64,000 nucleotides of DNA from JACRLV01 sp045863555 (GTDB lineage Bacteria > Planctomycetota > Phycisphaerae > UBA1845 > Fen-1342), in assembly GCA_045863555.1 (NCBI GenBank), contig BTUU01000016.1:1-64000 (forward strand), read 5' to 3'. The notes under the pieces are model-generated. The model saw nothing but the letters and a program-made list of their open reading frames with translations, did no database searches and had not been told where the DNA came from. Position numbers and translations under genes: made by a program. Below are positions 45,394 through 54,960 of the stretch, piece after piece (position 1 is the first letter of the stretch; every line of letters starts with the position of its first letter).

Positions 45394-45847
45394 ATCTCGC
45401 GGCCGCCCCCGCGGCGCAGGTGCCTTCGGACGACAGTTGTTTCACGGGCACGGCCGCATCCCGACGCAGATTCCAACAACCGCCGCGCAAATGTGCCAGA
45501 CCCGCTCATTTCCGCCGGGCACCCGGCCGAATGTCCGTCCATAGTCAAGAATCAGGCATGGATGGACGCGGCCAACTGCCCTCGACGCCGGGAAGATGAT
45601 CAAAATGAAAAAACCCCGGACCTTCCGGAATGTCCGGGCGTGCCGCCAGAGCCGTTTTTATTGGAAGCTGATCAAATTCAGCGCACACACGCAGTGAGCA
45701 TCCTGATCACCTTGATATCGCCCGCAATAGCAGCGGGCACACCCGCGGAATGCGCGTACCCGCAGCTTCCCGGTACACTCCCGCCCGTTCGATCGGCGAC
45801 CCGCCGCGCGCCGACGAGCCACGCTCCGCGGCGCAAGAGGAATTCGC
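45394..45847. other. Gene-free stretch with one hairpin
   Basis: A 454-base gap between two plus-strand genes. Apart from the hairpin at 45611-45639 (listed separately), no coding or regulatory feature is convincing. The gap must contain the promoter of the esterase gene. Confidence 0.5.
45611..45639. terminator. Putative hairpin terminator
   Basis: Arms 45616-45622 and 45633-45639 (CCCGGAC/GTCCGGG) form a 7-bp stem with a 10-base loop. An A-run on its left gives TTTTTT on the minus strand; on the plus strand a short T-run (GTTTTTA) appears only ~15 bases later. It may end the surface-protein transcript or block antisense transcription. Confidence 0.45.
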
Positions 45848-47329
45848 ATGCCGCGCAACCGCACGCTCGCCGCAATCGCCCTCCCTTTTCTCCTGACGAT
45901 CGCCGCGGCCGCAGACGCCCCGCGGATCACCGTCCGCTTCGACGCAGCCGTCAGCGCGACGCCCTACACCGGCCGCGTCTTCATCATGACCACCCAGCGC
46001 GGCGGCGAACCCCGTCGCGGGCCGAGCTGGTTCGGCACCGAGCCCTTCTACTCGCTCGAGGTCCGCGATTGGAAACCCGACACGCCGCTCGAATTCGACG
46101 CCGGAAAGGCCCTCGGTTTTCCCGGGCCCCTCGCCGAGCTTCCCGCGGGAAAATACCGCCTCCAGGCCGTCATCGACCTCAACGGCTGGTCCCACCACGT
46201 CATCGACGCGCCCGGAAACGGCTACAGCGACGTCACGACGCTCCAGCACGACCCGGCCGCGCCCGCCGCCATCGAGTTGCGAATCAGCAAAACCGTCCGC
46301 CAGCGCCCGCTCGAGGACAGTGACGACATCAAGTACGTCAAGCTCAAGAGCGACTTGCTCAGCCGATTCTATAAGCGCGACATCGAGATCATGGCCGCGA
46401 TCGCGCTGCCCGAGGGCTATGAAGAGGCGGCCGACCGGCGCTACCCGACCGTCTACATGATCCCCGGCTTCGGCGGCACGATCCGCGATGCTGCGGGCAT
46501 GCTCCGATACATGGGCCCCGGCTTCTTCGCCTCGCAGGGCCTCGACGCCGCCGTCGTCTTCCTCGATCCCGACTGCCCGACCGGCCATCACGTTTTCGCC
46601 GATTCCGCCAACAACGGCCCGCGCGGCGAATCCCTCATTCGAGAGCTGATTCCCGAACTCGAAAAACGCTTCCGCCTCATCCCCGAGCCCCGGGCCCGCT
46701 TCGTCACCGGCCACTCCTCCGGCGGCTGGTCCAGCCTCTGGCTCCAGGTGACCTATCCCGACTTTTTCGGCGGCGTCTGGTCGCTCTCGCCCGACCCCGT
46801 CGACTTTCACGCCTTCCAGACGCTCGACATCTACGACCCGAAGCAGAATTACTACACGCTGCCCGATGGAAAGCCGCGCCCGATCTCACGCGGCGACATG
46901 GGCACGGTCCTCACCTGCCGCACGTTCGACGACATGGAGGCCGTCGTCGGCCGCGGCGGCCAGATCCAGTCCTTCGACGCCGTCTTCGGCCCCCGCGGTC
47001 CCGATGGCCGGCCGGTACCGCTCTGGGACCGCAAGACCGGCCGGCTCGACCCGAAAATCGCCGAAGCCTGGAAAAAATACGATATCCGTCTGATCGTCGA
47101 ATCAACCTGGCCGACGCTGGGCCCGAAACTGAAGGGCAAGCTCCATCTCTTCTGCGGCGACGTCGACACGTTCCATCTCGAAGGCGCCTTCTTCCGGCTC
47201 CGCGACGCCCTCCAGCGCCTCGGCAGCGACGCCCACGTCGAGGTCATCCCCGGCGCCGGCCACGGCCTCCCGCCGACAGTCTTCCAGAAGTGCGCCGAGC
47301 AGATGGCCAGGAAATTCAACGGCCGGTAG
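45848..47329 (+). CDS. Secreted putative esterase (Esterase D/Fes-like alpha/beta hydrolase)
   Basis: A 493-residue exported protein with a signal peptide ending near AAAADA (about residue 23). An N-terminal beta domain (~25-150) precedes the hydrolase domain. Nucleophile Ser290 lies in VTGHSSGGWSSLWLQ (GxSxG); the general acid is probably in LFCGDVDTFHLEG and the His in GAGHGLPPTVFQ. The lid region contains YMIPGFGGTIRDAAG and LDPDCPTGHHVFADS. The putative-esterase family covers acyl, feruloyl and siderophore esterases; substrate is not predictable here. AGAGGAATT precedes the ATG. It is convergent with the first modular secreted protein and shares a strong hairpin with it. Confidence 0.85.
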   Translation: MPRNRTLAAIALPFLLTIAAAADAPRITVRFDAAVSATPYTGRVFIMTTQRGGEPRRGPSWFGTEPFYSLEVRDWKPDTPLEFDAGKALGFPGPLAELPAGKYRLQAVIDLNGWSHHVIDAPGNGYSDVTTLQHDPAAPAAIELRISKTVRQRPLEDSDDIKYVKLKSDLLSRFYKRDIEIMAAIALPEGYEEAADRRYPTVYMIPGFGGTIRDAAGMLRYMGPGFFASQGLDAAVVFLDPDCPTGHHVFADSANNGPRGESLIRELIPELEKRFRLIPEPRARFVTGHSSGGWSSLWLQVTYPDFFGGVWSLSPDPVDFHAFQTLDIYDPKQNYYTLPDGKPRPISRGDMGTVLTCRTFDDMEAVVGRGGQIQSFDAVFGPRGPDGRPVPLWDRKTGRLDPKIAEAWKKYDIRLIVESTWPTLGPKLKGKLHLFCGDVDTFHLEGAFFRLRDALQRLGSDAHVEVIPGAGHGLPPTVFQKCAEQMARKFNGR

Positions 47330-47477
47330 CGCGGCAGCGCGATCGTGGACCGCACGGAAGATCGCGCTCCCGGCGCGAGCTGCCGCCGAGGAGCCGTGCT
47401 CCGGCTCGAAGGGACTTTGGCCCTGCCCGCCGATCGGACCCCCGGCGCACGCGGGAACCGGCCGTGTCTGCGCCACG

Positions 47478-47520
47478 ACAAAACAACGCCACCCGCGATG
47501 GGGGGACCATCGCGGGTGGC
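47478..47520 (-). terminator. Intrinsic terminator, copy 1 of 3
   Basis: A perfect 14-bp stem (arms 47488-47501 and 47507-47520, GCCACCCGCGATGG) followed on the minus strand by GTTGTTTTG. It lies 61 bases beyond the stop of the first secreted paralogue. The outer arm GCCACCCGCG is shared with the terminators of the other two paralogues. Confidence 0.88.
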
Positions 47521-47580
47521 CGGTTGTGCTACCGGAATCCGGGCCGCGTCACCAACCCGGCGTCGGAGCCGACGAGCCGA

Positions 47581-50500
47581 TTAGCACGGCACGCCGAACA
47601 CCGACAGGAGCTGCGCGAGATCGCTGATATCGACGTCACCATCACCGTCGATATCGCCCGCGAACGTTCCTCCGGTCGAACCGAACTGGCTGAGCAGGAT
47701 CGCGAGATCGCTGATGTCGCGATCGCCGTCGTTGTCGAGGTCGCCCACGCAACCCTGTTCGCACGGGTTCCCGGTGCTCTCGAACGTGATCGAGATGCAC
47801 GAGTTGCTCGTGCCCGGATCGTTCGGCGAAGCGCCAAGCTGCAGGCCGATCGTGCCGTCGCTGTTCTCAACGCCGATCGTGCCGGTGTTGACGAACTCCG
47901 TCGACATCGCACCGTAACGGAAGTCGATGTCGCCGTTCGAGTACAGGATCGCCTGGAACGTGTTGACGCCCACGCTCGAGCCGAAGTGGCGCACGCCGTT
48001 CCACTGGACGATGAACCGGTCCGGCGACGTCCGGGCCTCGTAGTAGATGCCGTCCGTCGTCAGAAGCGCCAGATTGAAGTCGTCCCAGAACGGGCAGACG
48101 ATGTTGTTCGGCGTGAACGTCGTCGGAATCGGATCATTCGAGAAGTCGGTCAGGATACCGCCACCGAAGTTCAGGTACCCGTTCGACGAGAAGCCGACCG
48201 ACGTGTAGCTCGTGCCGAAGAAGTTGAACGCCCACGGCAGCGCTACGACTTCGCCGCAGTCGTCGCAACCCGCGGTCGCGGCCGACAGCGTGCCCGTCGT
48301 GCTGATGTCTTCGAGCGCGTCGTTGCAGGTGGTGGCCGCATAGCTGCCGCCGCCGCAACCCGTGCCGTCACCCTGGTAGACGCCGCCCTGCGCCACGCAG
48401 TTCGCCTGCGTGGTGACCGTGCACGCCGTGTCGACGCAGCAGGCGCCCGTCGGGGCGCAGCCTTCGAGCGTCATCGTGAACGAACCCTGGCCGCTGGCGA
48501 ACCCGCCGACCGCGATCAGGTACGTGTTGCCCACGGTCAGGCCGCCGACCGTGAGGGTCGACTGCAGACCGCAGAAGTCATCGTTGCAGCCAAGCACCGC
48601 ACCGCCGCAGCCGTCCAGAACCATGACGGCCGTGTCATAGCTCGAACCGCAGAGGTTCAGCGTGACCGACGCCGATTCGGCAACGTACTCATACCAGATG
48701 TCGCTGCCGCCCGCCGCGCACGGCCAGGCGCCGTCCGTGGTGGAATCGACCGTCGAGCCGGTGATCGTCTGGCCGCAGGTGACCGTGATCGCATCCGCGC
48801 AGTTGTTGTTCGGCGGCGGAGGAGGCGGTTCGCACGGCGTGCACGTGAGCGTGCCGCGGTACTGCGAGCCGCACGGAACGCCGGCGAAGCTGCTCGGCGC
48901 CACGAACGCGACGTACTGCCCGGGCGGCAGGCACGCCGTGGTCGAGGTCACCTCCACGCACGCAGGCGCTGTCACCGGCGTGCCGGTGATGAACGCGGTC
49001 TGCGGACAGGGCTGAGCCACGAAGCCGATCAGAACCGGGAAGTCGGCCGTGACCGTCCAGCTCAGAATTGCGCCCGAGCCGCCGACGTTGACCAGCCACC
49101 AGTCGGTGTCGCGGTAGCCGAGGCCGAACGACGTGAACGTGCCGCTCTCGCCGTGAACCGTGTCGCCGCAGTTGATCGGGCTGAACGCCGGCGGGTTGCT
49201 GTTGCAGCCGCCGTTGAACGCGTCGATGTAATCGGTCGCGCAGCCGCCGAACGGCTCATTCTCTTCGATGTCGCCAGGCTGAGCCGGGGCGCACGAAGGC
49301 GGCAGACCGCACGTCAGCGTCATGCTGAACGCACCCTGATTGCTGGCGAAGCCGCCGACCGCGATCAGGTACGTGTTGCCGACGGTCAGACCGCTGACGG
49401 TCAGCGTCGACTGCAGGCCGCAGAAGTCGTCGTTGCAGCCGATGACCGTGCCGCCGCAGGTATCGAGCACCATGACCGCCGTGTCGTACGACGACGCGCA
49501 CAGGTCGAGGATCGCGACCGGATCGGCGGCCGTGAAGCTGTACCAGATGTCACTGCCGCCCGCCGCGCACGGCCAGGCGCCGTCCGTCGTCGAGTTGGTC
49601 GTGTCCGCGTTGACCGTGTCGCCGCAGGCGATCTGGATGGCGCTGCCGCAGTTGTCGTTCGCGGGGGCCGGCGGAGGTTCGCACGGCGTGCACGTGAGCG
49701 TGCCGCGGTACTGCGAGCCGCAGACGACGCCGGCGAAGGTGCTCGGCGCCACGAACGCGACGTACTGCCCAGGCGGCAGGCACGCCGTGGTCGAGGTCAC
49801 TTCCACGCACGCGGGCGCCGTCACCGGCGTACCGGTGATGAACGCGGTCTGCGGGCAGGGCTGAGCCACGAAGCCGATCAGAACCGGGAAGTCGGCCGTG
49901 ACCGTCCAGCTCAGAATTGCGCCCGAGCCGCCGACGTTGACCAGCCACCAGTCGGTGTCGCGGTAGCCGAGGCCGAACGACGTGAACGTGCCGCTCTCGC
50001 CGTGAACCGTGTCGCCGCAGTTGATCGGGCTGAACGCCGGCGGGTTGCTGTTGCAGCCGCCGTTGAACGCGTCGATGTAATCGGTCGCGCAGCCGCCGAA
50101 CGGCTCGTTCTCTTCGATGTCGCCGGGCTGAGCCGGCGTGCACGACGGCGGAATACCGCAGGTCACGGTCATCGTGAACGCGCCCGTGCCGCTGGCAAAG
50201 CCGCCGACCGCAACCAGGTACGTGTTGCCGACAGTCAGACCGCTGACAGAAAGCGTCGACTGGAGGCCGCAGAAGTCATCGTTGCAGCCGAGAACCGTGC
50301 CGCCGCACGTGTCGAGGACCATGACCGCGGTGTCGTACGACGAACCGCAGAGATCCAGGATCACGACCGGGTCAGCCGCGGTAAAGCTGTACCAGATCTC
50401 GCTGCCGCCGGCCGCGCACGGCCAGGCGCCGTCGGTCGTCGCACCGGTCGTGTCGCCGGTGATCGTGTCGCCGCAGGCGATCTGGATGGCGCTGGCGCAA

Positions 50501-50775
50501 TCGTCATTGGTGCCGCGCGGGGCGGGACCACCGGGTCCGCGGGTCGCCGCCTTCGCCAGAACCGCCGCCTTGTCCGCCGTCTGCGGATCAACCTTTTCGC
50601 CCTTGCTCACCTGCATCGCGCCGGCTGCGCTGGCGCTGAGGCTGATCGGGTTGGGGCTCGTCTGAGCCCCCGAGCTCTGCGCCGACGGCGTCTGGTCGCT
50701 GCCAAACGCGGTCAGGCCGAAGAGCCCCACGGCGCCTGTACACAGGAGCCGTGTAAACAAAGAACTCTGTGTCAT
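47581..50775 (-). CDS. Modular Cys-rich secreted protein with dockerin-like C-terminus (paralogue 1)
   Basis: A 1064-residue exported protein (signal MTQSSLFTRLLCTGAVGLFG). From about residue 90 it alternates two modules. Module A (~120 aa; NDDCASAIQIACGDT ... DIWYSFTAADP ... CNDDFCGLQSTL) looks like a pre-peptidase C-terminal-type beta domain. Module B (~155 aa; GDIEENEPFGGCATDYIDAF ... GYRDTDWWLVNV) is unfamiliar. The order is A-B-A-B-A. A Cys-rich TGACCVDTACTV segment, a nidogen-like domain (WAFNFFGTSYTSVGF; CPFWDDFNLALL) and two calcium-loop repeats (DNDGDRDISDLAILLSQFG) follow, ending in Cys. Cys pairs suggest disulfide-stabilised extracellular beta modules. The ATG at 50775 follows AAGGGGA. 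The long antisense frame across it is treated as a shadow. Confidence 0.85.
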   Translation of the reverse strand: MTQSSLFTRLLCTGAVGLFGLTAFGSDQTPSAQSSGAQTSPNPISLSASAAGAMQVSKGEKVDPQTADKAAVLAKAATRGPGGPAPRGTNDDCASAIQIACGDTITGDTTGATTDGAWPCAAGGSEIWYSFTAADPVVILDLCGSSYDTAVMVLDTCGGTVLGCNDDFCGLQSTLSVSGLTVGNTYLVAVGGFASGTGAFTMTVTCGIPPSCTPAQPGDIEENEPFGGCATDYIDAFNGGCNSNPPAFSPINCGDTVHGESGTFTSFGLGYRDTDWWLVNVGGSGAILSWTVTADFPVLIGFVAQPCPQTAFITGTPVTAPACVEVTSTTACLPPGQYVAFVAPSTFAGVVCGSQYRGTLTCTPCEPPPAPANDNCGSAIQIACGDTVNADTTNSTTDGAWPCAAGGSDIWYSFTAADPVAILDLCASSYDTAVMVLDTCGGTVIGCNDDFCGLQSTLTVSGLTVGNTYLIAVGGFASNQGAFSMTLTCGLPPSCAPAQPGDIEENEPFGGCATDYIDAFNGGCNSNPPAFSPINCGDTVHGESGTFTSFGLGYRDTDWWLVNVGGSGAILSWTVTADFPVLIGFVAQPCPQTAFITGTPVTAPACVEVTSTTACLPPGQYVAFVAPSSFAGVPCGSQYRGTLTCTPCEPPPPPPNNNCADAITVTCGQTITGSTVDSTTDGAWPCAAGGSDIWYEYVAESASVTLNLCGSSYDTAVMVLDGCGGAVLGCNDDFCGLQSTLTVGGLTVGNTYLIAVGGFASGQGSFTMTLEGCAPTGACCVDTACTVTTQANCVAQGGVYQGDGTGCGGGSYAATTCNDALEDISTTGTLSAATAGCDDCGEVVALPWAFNFFGTSYTSVGFSSNGYLNFGGGILTDFSNDPIPTTFTPNNIVCPFWDDFNLALLTTDGIYYEARTSPDRFIVQWNGVRHFGSSVGVNTFQAILYSNGDIDFRYGAMSTEFVNTGTIGVENSDGTIGLQLGASPNDPGTSNSCISITFESTGNPCEQGCVGDLDNDGDRDISDLAILLSQFGSTGGTFAGDIDGDGDVDISDLAQLLSVFGVPC
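49092..50106. repeat. 1-kb tract identical to 52810-53824
   Basis: By eye the two tracts match base for base at a constant offset of 3,718 and diverge abruptly at both ends (for example 50107 G against 53825 A). It spans parts of modules B, A and B of paralogue 1. Surrounding paralogous DNA is clearly less similar, so this indicates a recent conversion or unequal exchange. Confidence 0.8.
50728..50753 (-). other. Inverted repeat inside signal-peptide codons, paralogue 1
   Basis: Twelve-base arms with a single mismatch and a 2-base loop (centre CCTGTGTACAGG), 22 bases inside the start codon. The same structure is at 54446-54471 and 57899-57924 in the other paralogues. It may fold in the mRNA near the start site, or may just reflect conserved codons. 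Confidence 0.5.
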
Positions 50776-50816
50776 CGAACATCCCCTTTCCGAAGTATGG
50801 AATGATGTGAATGAAA

Positions 50817-50837
50817 CCGGAGTTGACGCAACCCCGG
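50817..50837 (-). promoter_or_regulatory. Conserved 5'-leader hairpin, paralogue 1
   Basis: On the mRNA strand CCGGGGTT-GCGTC-AACTCCGG, an 8-bp stem (one G-U pair) with a 5-base loop, 41 bases upstream of the ATG. Equivalent hairpins with compensating changes precede paralogues 2 and 3. Confidence 0.7.
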
Positions 50838-51201
50838 CCATGCAGACACGATCTACGTGCCCTCACAACACGACGTAACGCAAGTTTCAAACGAAAATCA
50901 CGACGGCCCGAACAAGTCCGTTAGAAATGACGCCCAAATCTCTCAGTCCGCAAACACCGCAACGCCCCGAAAAGGGTCGGACAAAACGCCGCCGACCCTC
51001 CCCCCGCGAACACGGCCGAAACCGAAACAGTGAGACCAAGGACGAATGTGCAGCCTATACACGCAATTCTGAAATGTCAATGGAATTTTGAGCCTGCAAA
51101 GGGAGCGATTCGAGCGGTAGACCGGCACCGCGGCCCCCAGCCTGCCGCAGGAGCGGGCGCCTTCCAATCTCGCACGGCCCGTGTTCGAGGCATGAATCGC
51201 A

Positions 51202-51244
51202 GAAAAAACGCCACCCGCGGTCGGCCGAGGCCGCCGCGGGTGGC
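51202..51244 (-). terminator. Intrinsic terminator, copy 2 of 3
   Basis: An 11-bp stem (arms 51210-51220 and 51234-51244, GCCACCCGCGG) followed on the minus strand by GTTTTTTCTG, 61 bases after the stop of paralogue 2. Confidence 0.88.
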
Positions 51245-51304
51245 GAGTTGTACTACCGGACTCCAAACCGGGTCAGCGACCCGGCTTCGGATTCGTCGAG
51301 CCGC

Positions 51305-54300
51305 TTAGCACGGCACGCCGAAGACCGACAGGAGCTGGGCCAGGTCACCGATGTCGACGTCGCCGTCGCCATCGATGTCGCCCGTGAACGAGCCGCCGCT
51401 CGAACCGAACTGGCTCAGCAGGATCGCGAGATCTGCGATATCGCGATCGCCGTCGTTGTCCAGGTCGCCGAGGCACGTCTGGCCGCACGGATCGCCGGTG
51501 CTCTCGAACGTGATCGCGATGCACGAGTTGCTCGTGCCCGGATCGTTCGGCGAAGCGCCGAGCTGGAGACCGACCGTGCCGTCGCCGTTCTCAACGCCGA
51601 TCGTGCCGGTGTTGACGAACGTCGTGTCCATCGCTCCGTAACGGAAATCGATGTCGCCGCTCGAGTAGAGGATCGCCTGGAACGTGTTCTCACCCGTCGC
51701 CGCGCCGAAGTGGCGGACGCCGTTCCACTGCACGATGAAGCGATCCGGCGAGGTGCGCGCCTCGTAGTAGATCGCGTCGGTCGTCAGCAGGTTGAGGTTG
51801 AAGTCGTCCCAGAACGGGCAGACGATGTTGTTCGGCGTGAACGTGCTCGGAATCGGGTCGTTCGAGAAGTCGGTGATGATACCGCCACCGAAGTTCAGGT
51901 AACCGTTCGACGCGATGCCGACCGAGGTGTAGCCGACGCCGAAGAAGTTGAACGTGAACGGCAGGTTCACAACCACGCCGCAATCGTCGCACTGGATGCC
52001 CGAATCCGTGCCGGTCGAGCTGATGTCTTCCAGCGGTTCGTTGCAGGTCGTCGCGACGTAGGAGGCGGTACCGCAGTTGGTCCCGTCGCCCTGGTACGAG
52101 CCGCCCTGCGCCACGCAGTTCGCCTGCGTGGTGACCGTGCAGCTGTCATTCACGCAGCACGCGCCGGTCGCCGCACAACCCGAAAGCGTCATCGTGAACG
52201 CGCCCTGGCCGCTGGCGAATCCGCCGACGGCGATCAGGTACGTGTTGCCGATCGTCAGGCCTGTGAGGGTCAGCGTCGACTGGAGACCGCAGAAGTCATC
52301 GTTGCAACCGATGACCGTGCCGCCGCAGCCGTCGAGAACCATGACGGCCGTGTCGTACGACGAGCCGCAGAGATCCAGCGTGAGGTCGCTGCCCGCCGCA
52401 ACGTATTCGTACCAGATGTCGCTGCCGCCAGCCGCGCACGGCCAGGCGCCGTCCGTCGTGCTGTTGGTCGTGTCGCCGGTGATCGTGTCGCCGCAGTTGA
52501 CCTGGATGGCATCCGCGCAGTTGTTGTTCACCGGAGCCGGCGGAGGTTCGCACGGCGTGCACGTGAGCGTGCCGCGATACTGCGAGCCGCACGGAACGCC
52601 GGCGAAGCTGCTCGGCGCCACGAACGCGACGTAGTCGCCAGGAGGCAGACACGCCGTCGTCGAGGTCACTTCCACGCACGCAGGCGCCGTCACCGGGGTG
52701 CCGGTGATGAACGCGGTCTGCGGGCAGGGCTGAGCGATAAAGCCGATGAGAACCGGGAAGTCGGCCGTGACCGTCCAGCTGACGATCGCGCCCGTACCAC
52801 CAACCGAGAACAGCCACCAGTCGGTGTCGCGGTAGCCGAGGCCGAACGACGTGAACGTGCCGCTCTCGCCGTGAACCGTGTCGCCGCAGTTGATCGGGCT
52901 GAACGCCGGCGGGTTGCTGTTGCAGCCGCCGTTGAACGCGTCGATGTAATCGGTCGCGCAGCCGCCGAACGGCTCATTCTCTTCGATGTCGCCAGGCTGA
53001 GCCGGGGCGCACGAAGGCGGCAGACCGCACGTCAGCGTCATGCTGAACGCACCCTGATTGCTGGCGAAGCCGCCGACCGCGATCAGGTACGTGTTGCCGA
53101 CGGTCAGACCGCTGACGGTCAGCGTCGACTGCAGGCCGCAGAAGTCGTCGTTGCAGCCGATGACCGTGCCGCCGCAGGTATCGAGCACCATGACCGCCGT
53201 GTCGTACGACGACGCGCACAGGTCGAGGATCGCGACCGGATCGGCGGCCGTGAAGCTGTACCAGATGTCACTGCCGCCCGCCGCGCACGGCCAGGCGCCG
53301 TCCGTCGTCGAGTTGGTCGTGTCCGCGTTGACCGTGTCGCCGCAGGCGATCTGGATGGCGCTGCCGCAGTTGTCGTTCGCGGGGGCCGGCGGAGGTTCGC
53401 ACGGCGTGCACGTGAGCGTGCCGCGGTACTGCGAGCCGCAGACGACGCCGGCGAAGGTGCTCGGCGCCACGAACGCGACGTACTGCCCAGGCGGCAGGCA
53501 CGCCGTGGTCGAGGTCACTTCCACGCACGCGGGCGCCGTCACCGGCGTACCGGTGATGAACGCGGTCTGCGGGCAGGGCTGAGCCACGAAGCCGATCAGA
53601 ACCGGGAAGTCGGCCGTGACCGTCCAGCTCAGAATTGCGCCCGAGCCGCCGACGTTGACCAGCCACCAGTCGGTGTCGCGGTAGCCGAGGCCGAACGACG
53701 TGAACGTGCCGCTCTCGCCGTGAACCGTGTCGCCGCAGTTGATCGGGCTGAACGCCGGCGGGTTGCTGTTGCAGCCGCCGTTGAACGCGTCGATGTAATC
53801 GGTCGCGCAGCCGCCGAACGGCTCATTCTCTTCGATGTCGCCAGGCTGAGCCGGCGTGCACGACGGCGGAATGCCGCAGGTCACGGTCATCGTGAACCCG
53901 CCCGTCCCGCTGGCGAAGCCGCCGACGGCGATCAGGTACGTGTTGCCGACGGTCAGACCGCTCACGGAAAGCGTCGACTGGAGGCCGCAGAAGTCATCGT
54001 TGCAGCCGAGTACCGCGCCACCGCAGCCGTCAAGAAGCATGACCGCGGTGTCGTACGACGAACCGCACAGGTCGATGATCGCAACCGGGTCAGCAGCCGT
54101 GAAGCTGTACCAGATTTCGCTGCCGCCGGCCGCGCACGGCCAGGCGCCGTCGGTCGTCGCACCGGTCGTATCGCCGCTGATCGTGTCGCCGCAGGCGATC
54201 TGGATGGCGCTGGCGCAATCGTCATTGGTGCCGCGCGGGGCGGGGCCGCTCGGGCCGCGCGTCGCGTTCTTGGCGATGATCGCCGCCTTCTGCGCGGTCT

Positions 54301-54493
54301 GCGGATCAACCTTTTCGCCCTTGCTCACCTGCATGGCGCCCGCAGCGCTCGCGCTGAGGCTGATCGGGTTGGGACTCGTCTGAGCCCCCGAACTCTTCGC
54401 CGACGGCGTCTGGTCGCTGCTAAACGCGGTCAGGCCGAAGAGCCCCACGGCTCCTGTACACAGGAGGCGTGTAAACAAAGAACTCTGTGTCAT
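51305..54493 (-). CDS. Modular Cys-rich secreted protein with dockerin-like C-terminus (paralogue 2)
   Basis: A 1062-residue exported protein with the same signal peptide and the same A-B-A-B-A, Cys-rich, nidogen-like, dockerin-like order as paralogue 1. Its last part differs most: TGACCVNDSCTVTTQANC and FTFNFFGVGYTSVGI replace the equivalents in paralogue 1, while modules B-A-B contain a 1-kb tract identical at DNA level. The C-terminal pair of calcium-type loops (DIDGDGDVDIGDLAQLLSVFG) ends in VPC. It should be secreted and possibly docked on the cell surface or a partner scaffold; no cohesin-like partner is seen. Start ATG 54493 follows AAGGGGAAG. Confidence 0.85.
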   Translation of the reverse strand: MTQSSLFTRLLCTGAVGLFGLTAFSSDQTPSAKSSGAQTSPNPISLSASAAGAMQVSKGEKVDPQTAQKAAIIAKNATRGPSGPAPRGTNDDCASAIQIACGDTISGDTTGATTDGAWPCAAGGSEIWYSFTAADPVAIIDLCGSSYDTAVMLLDGCGGAVLGCNDDFCGLQSTLSVSGLTVGNTYLIAVGGFASGTGGFTMTVTCGIPPSCTPAQPGDIEENEPFGGCATDYIDAFNGGCNSNPPAFSPINCGDTVHGESGTFTSFGLGYRDTDWWLVNVGGSGAILSWTVTADFPVLIGFVAQPCPQTAFITGTPVTAPACVEVTSTTACLPPGQYVAFVAPSTFAGVVCGSQYRGTLTCTPCEPPPAPANDNCGSAIQIACGDTVNADTTNSTTDGAWPCAAGGSDIWYSFTAADPVAILDLCASSYDTAVMVLDTCGGTVIGCNDDFCGLQSTLTVSGLTVGNTYLIAVGGFASNQGAFSMTLTCGLPPSCAPAQPGDIEENEPFGGCATDYIDAFNGGCNSNPPAFSPINCGDTVHGESGTFTSFGLGYRDTDWWLFSVGGTGAIVSWTVTADFPVLIGFIAQPCPQTAFITGTPVTAPACVEVTSTTACLPPGDYVAFVAPSSFAGVPCGSQYRGTLTCTPCEPPPAPVNNNCADAIQVNCGDTITGDTTNSTTDGAWPCAAGGSDIWYEYVAAGSDLTLDLCGSSYDTAVMVLDGCGGTVIGCNDDFCGLQSTLTLTGLTIGNTYLIAVGGFASGQGAFTMTLSGCAATGACCVNDSCTVTTQANCVAQGGSYQGDGTNCGTASYVATTCNEPLEDISSTGTDSGIQCDDCGVVVNLPFTFNFFGVGYTSVGIASNGYLNFGGGIITDFSNDPIPSTFTPNNIVCPFWDDFNLNLLTTDAIYYEARTSPDRFIVQWNGVRHFGAATGENTFQAILYSSGDIDFRYGAMDTTFVNTGTIGVENGDGTVGLQLGASPNDPGTSNSCIAITFESTGDPCGQTCLGDLDNDGDRDIADLAILLSQFGSSGGSFTGDIDGDGDVDIGDLAQLLSVFGVPC
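52810..53824. repeat. 1-kb tract identical to 49092-50106
   Basis: Second copy of the converted tract, in paralogue 2. See 49092-50106 for the comparison. Confidence 0.8.
54446..54471 (-). other. Inverted repeat inside signal-peptide codons, paralogue 2
   Basis: Twelve-base arms, 11 of 12 positions paired, 2-base loop, 22 bases inside the start codon. Sequence is identical to the paralogue 3 copy and slightly different from paralogue 1. Confidence 0.5.
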
Positions 54494-54535
54494 CGATGCT
54501 TCCCCTTTCCGAGAAATGGGATGATGGTGGGACTT

Positions 54536-54558
54536 TCCGGGATTGACGCAATCCCGGA
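54536..54558 (-). promoter_or_regulatory. Conserved 5'-leader hairpin, paralogue 2
   Basis: On the mRNA strand TCCGGGATT-GCGTC-AATCCCGGA, a perfect 9-bp stem with the same GCGTC loop, 42 bases upstream of the ATG. Two stem pairs differ from paralogue 1 with pairing kept. Confidence 0.72.
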
Positions 54559-54917
54559 AATGACTGATGGATCCGACTGTCCCGATCGAGTCACCCTCCG
54601 GATCGAACGAGAGACGTACGGTACGAAAACTGCAGCCCGAACGTGATCTAGGCATTGAGGCTAACGGCACGCCCTCTCCGGGTCAATAGAAAAACTGCGC
54701 GCCGCTCCAAAGCGACGCTTCCAGGCCGGAAAAGGGCCACGTCCAATAACGAAAATGCAGAATCGACCCTTGAACACCCGGACTTGACCTAGCCTAGGCC
54801 GCTGGGTCAGCGCACGTCAATCCCGCCGATCCCGGCGGAACTCACCAACCCATAATCCCTCGCATCGCACGACCGGAATCCCCCGTCGACGCCGTCAGGT
54901 CGGCGAGGGTCAGCCCA

Positions 54918-54960
54918 AAAAACAAGAGCCACCCGCGACGGTTGCACCGCCGCGGGTGGC
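54918..54960 (-). terminator. Intrinsic terminator, copy 3 of 3
   Basis: A 10-bp stem (arms 54928-54937 and 54951-54960, GCCACCCGCG) followed on the minus strand by CTTGTTTTTT, 58 bases after the stop of paralogue 3. Confidence 0.85.

Larger units (their letters stand above)
50776..51304. other. Leader/promoter region of paralogue 1 and terminator zone of paralogue 2
   Basis: A 529-base gene-free gap, AT-richer than the genes. It holds the leader hairpin (50817-50837) and the terminator of the next paralogue (51202-51244). No clear -35/-10 pair was identified on the minus strand. Confidence 0.6.

Noticed and set aside
54780..54800. CCTAGCCTAGG palindrome as an operator of paralogue 2
   Set aside because: It is not present in the leaders of paralogues 1 and 3, and it lies nearly 300 bases from the start.
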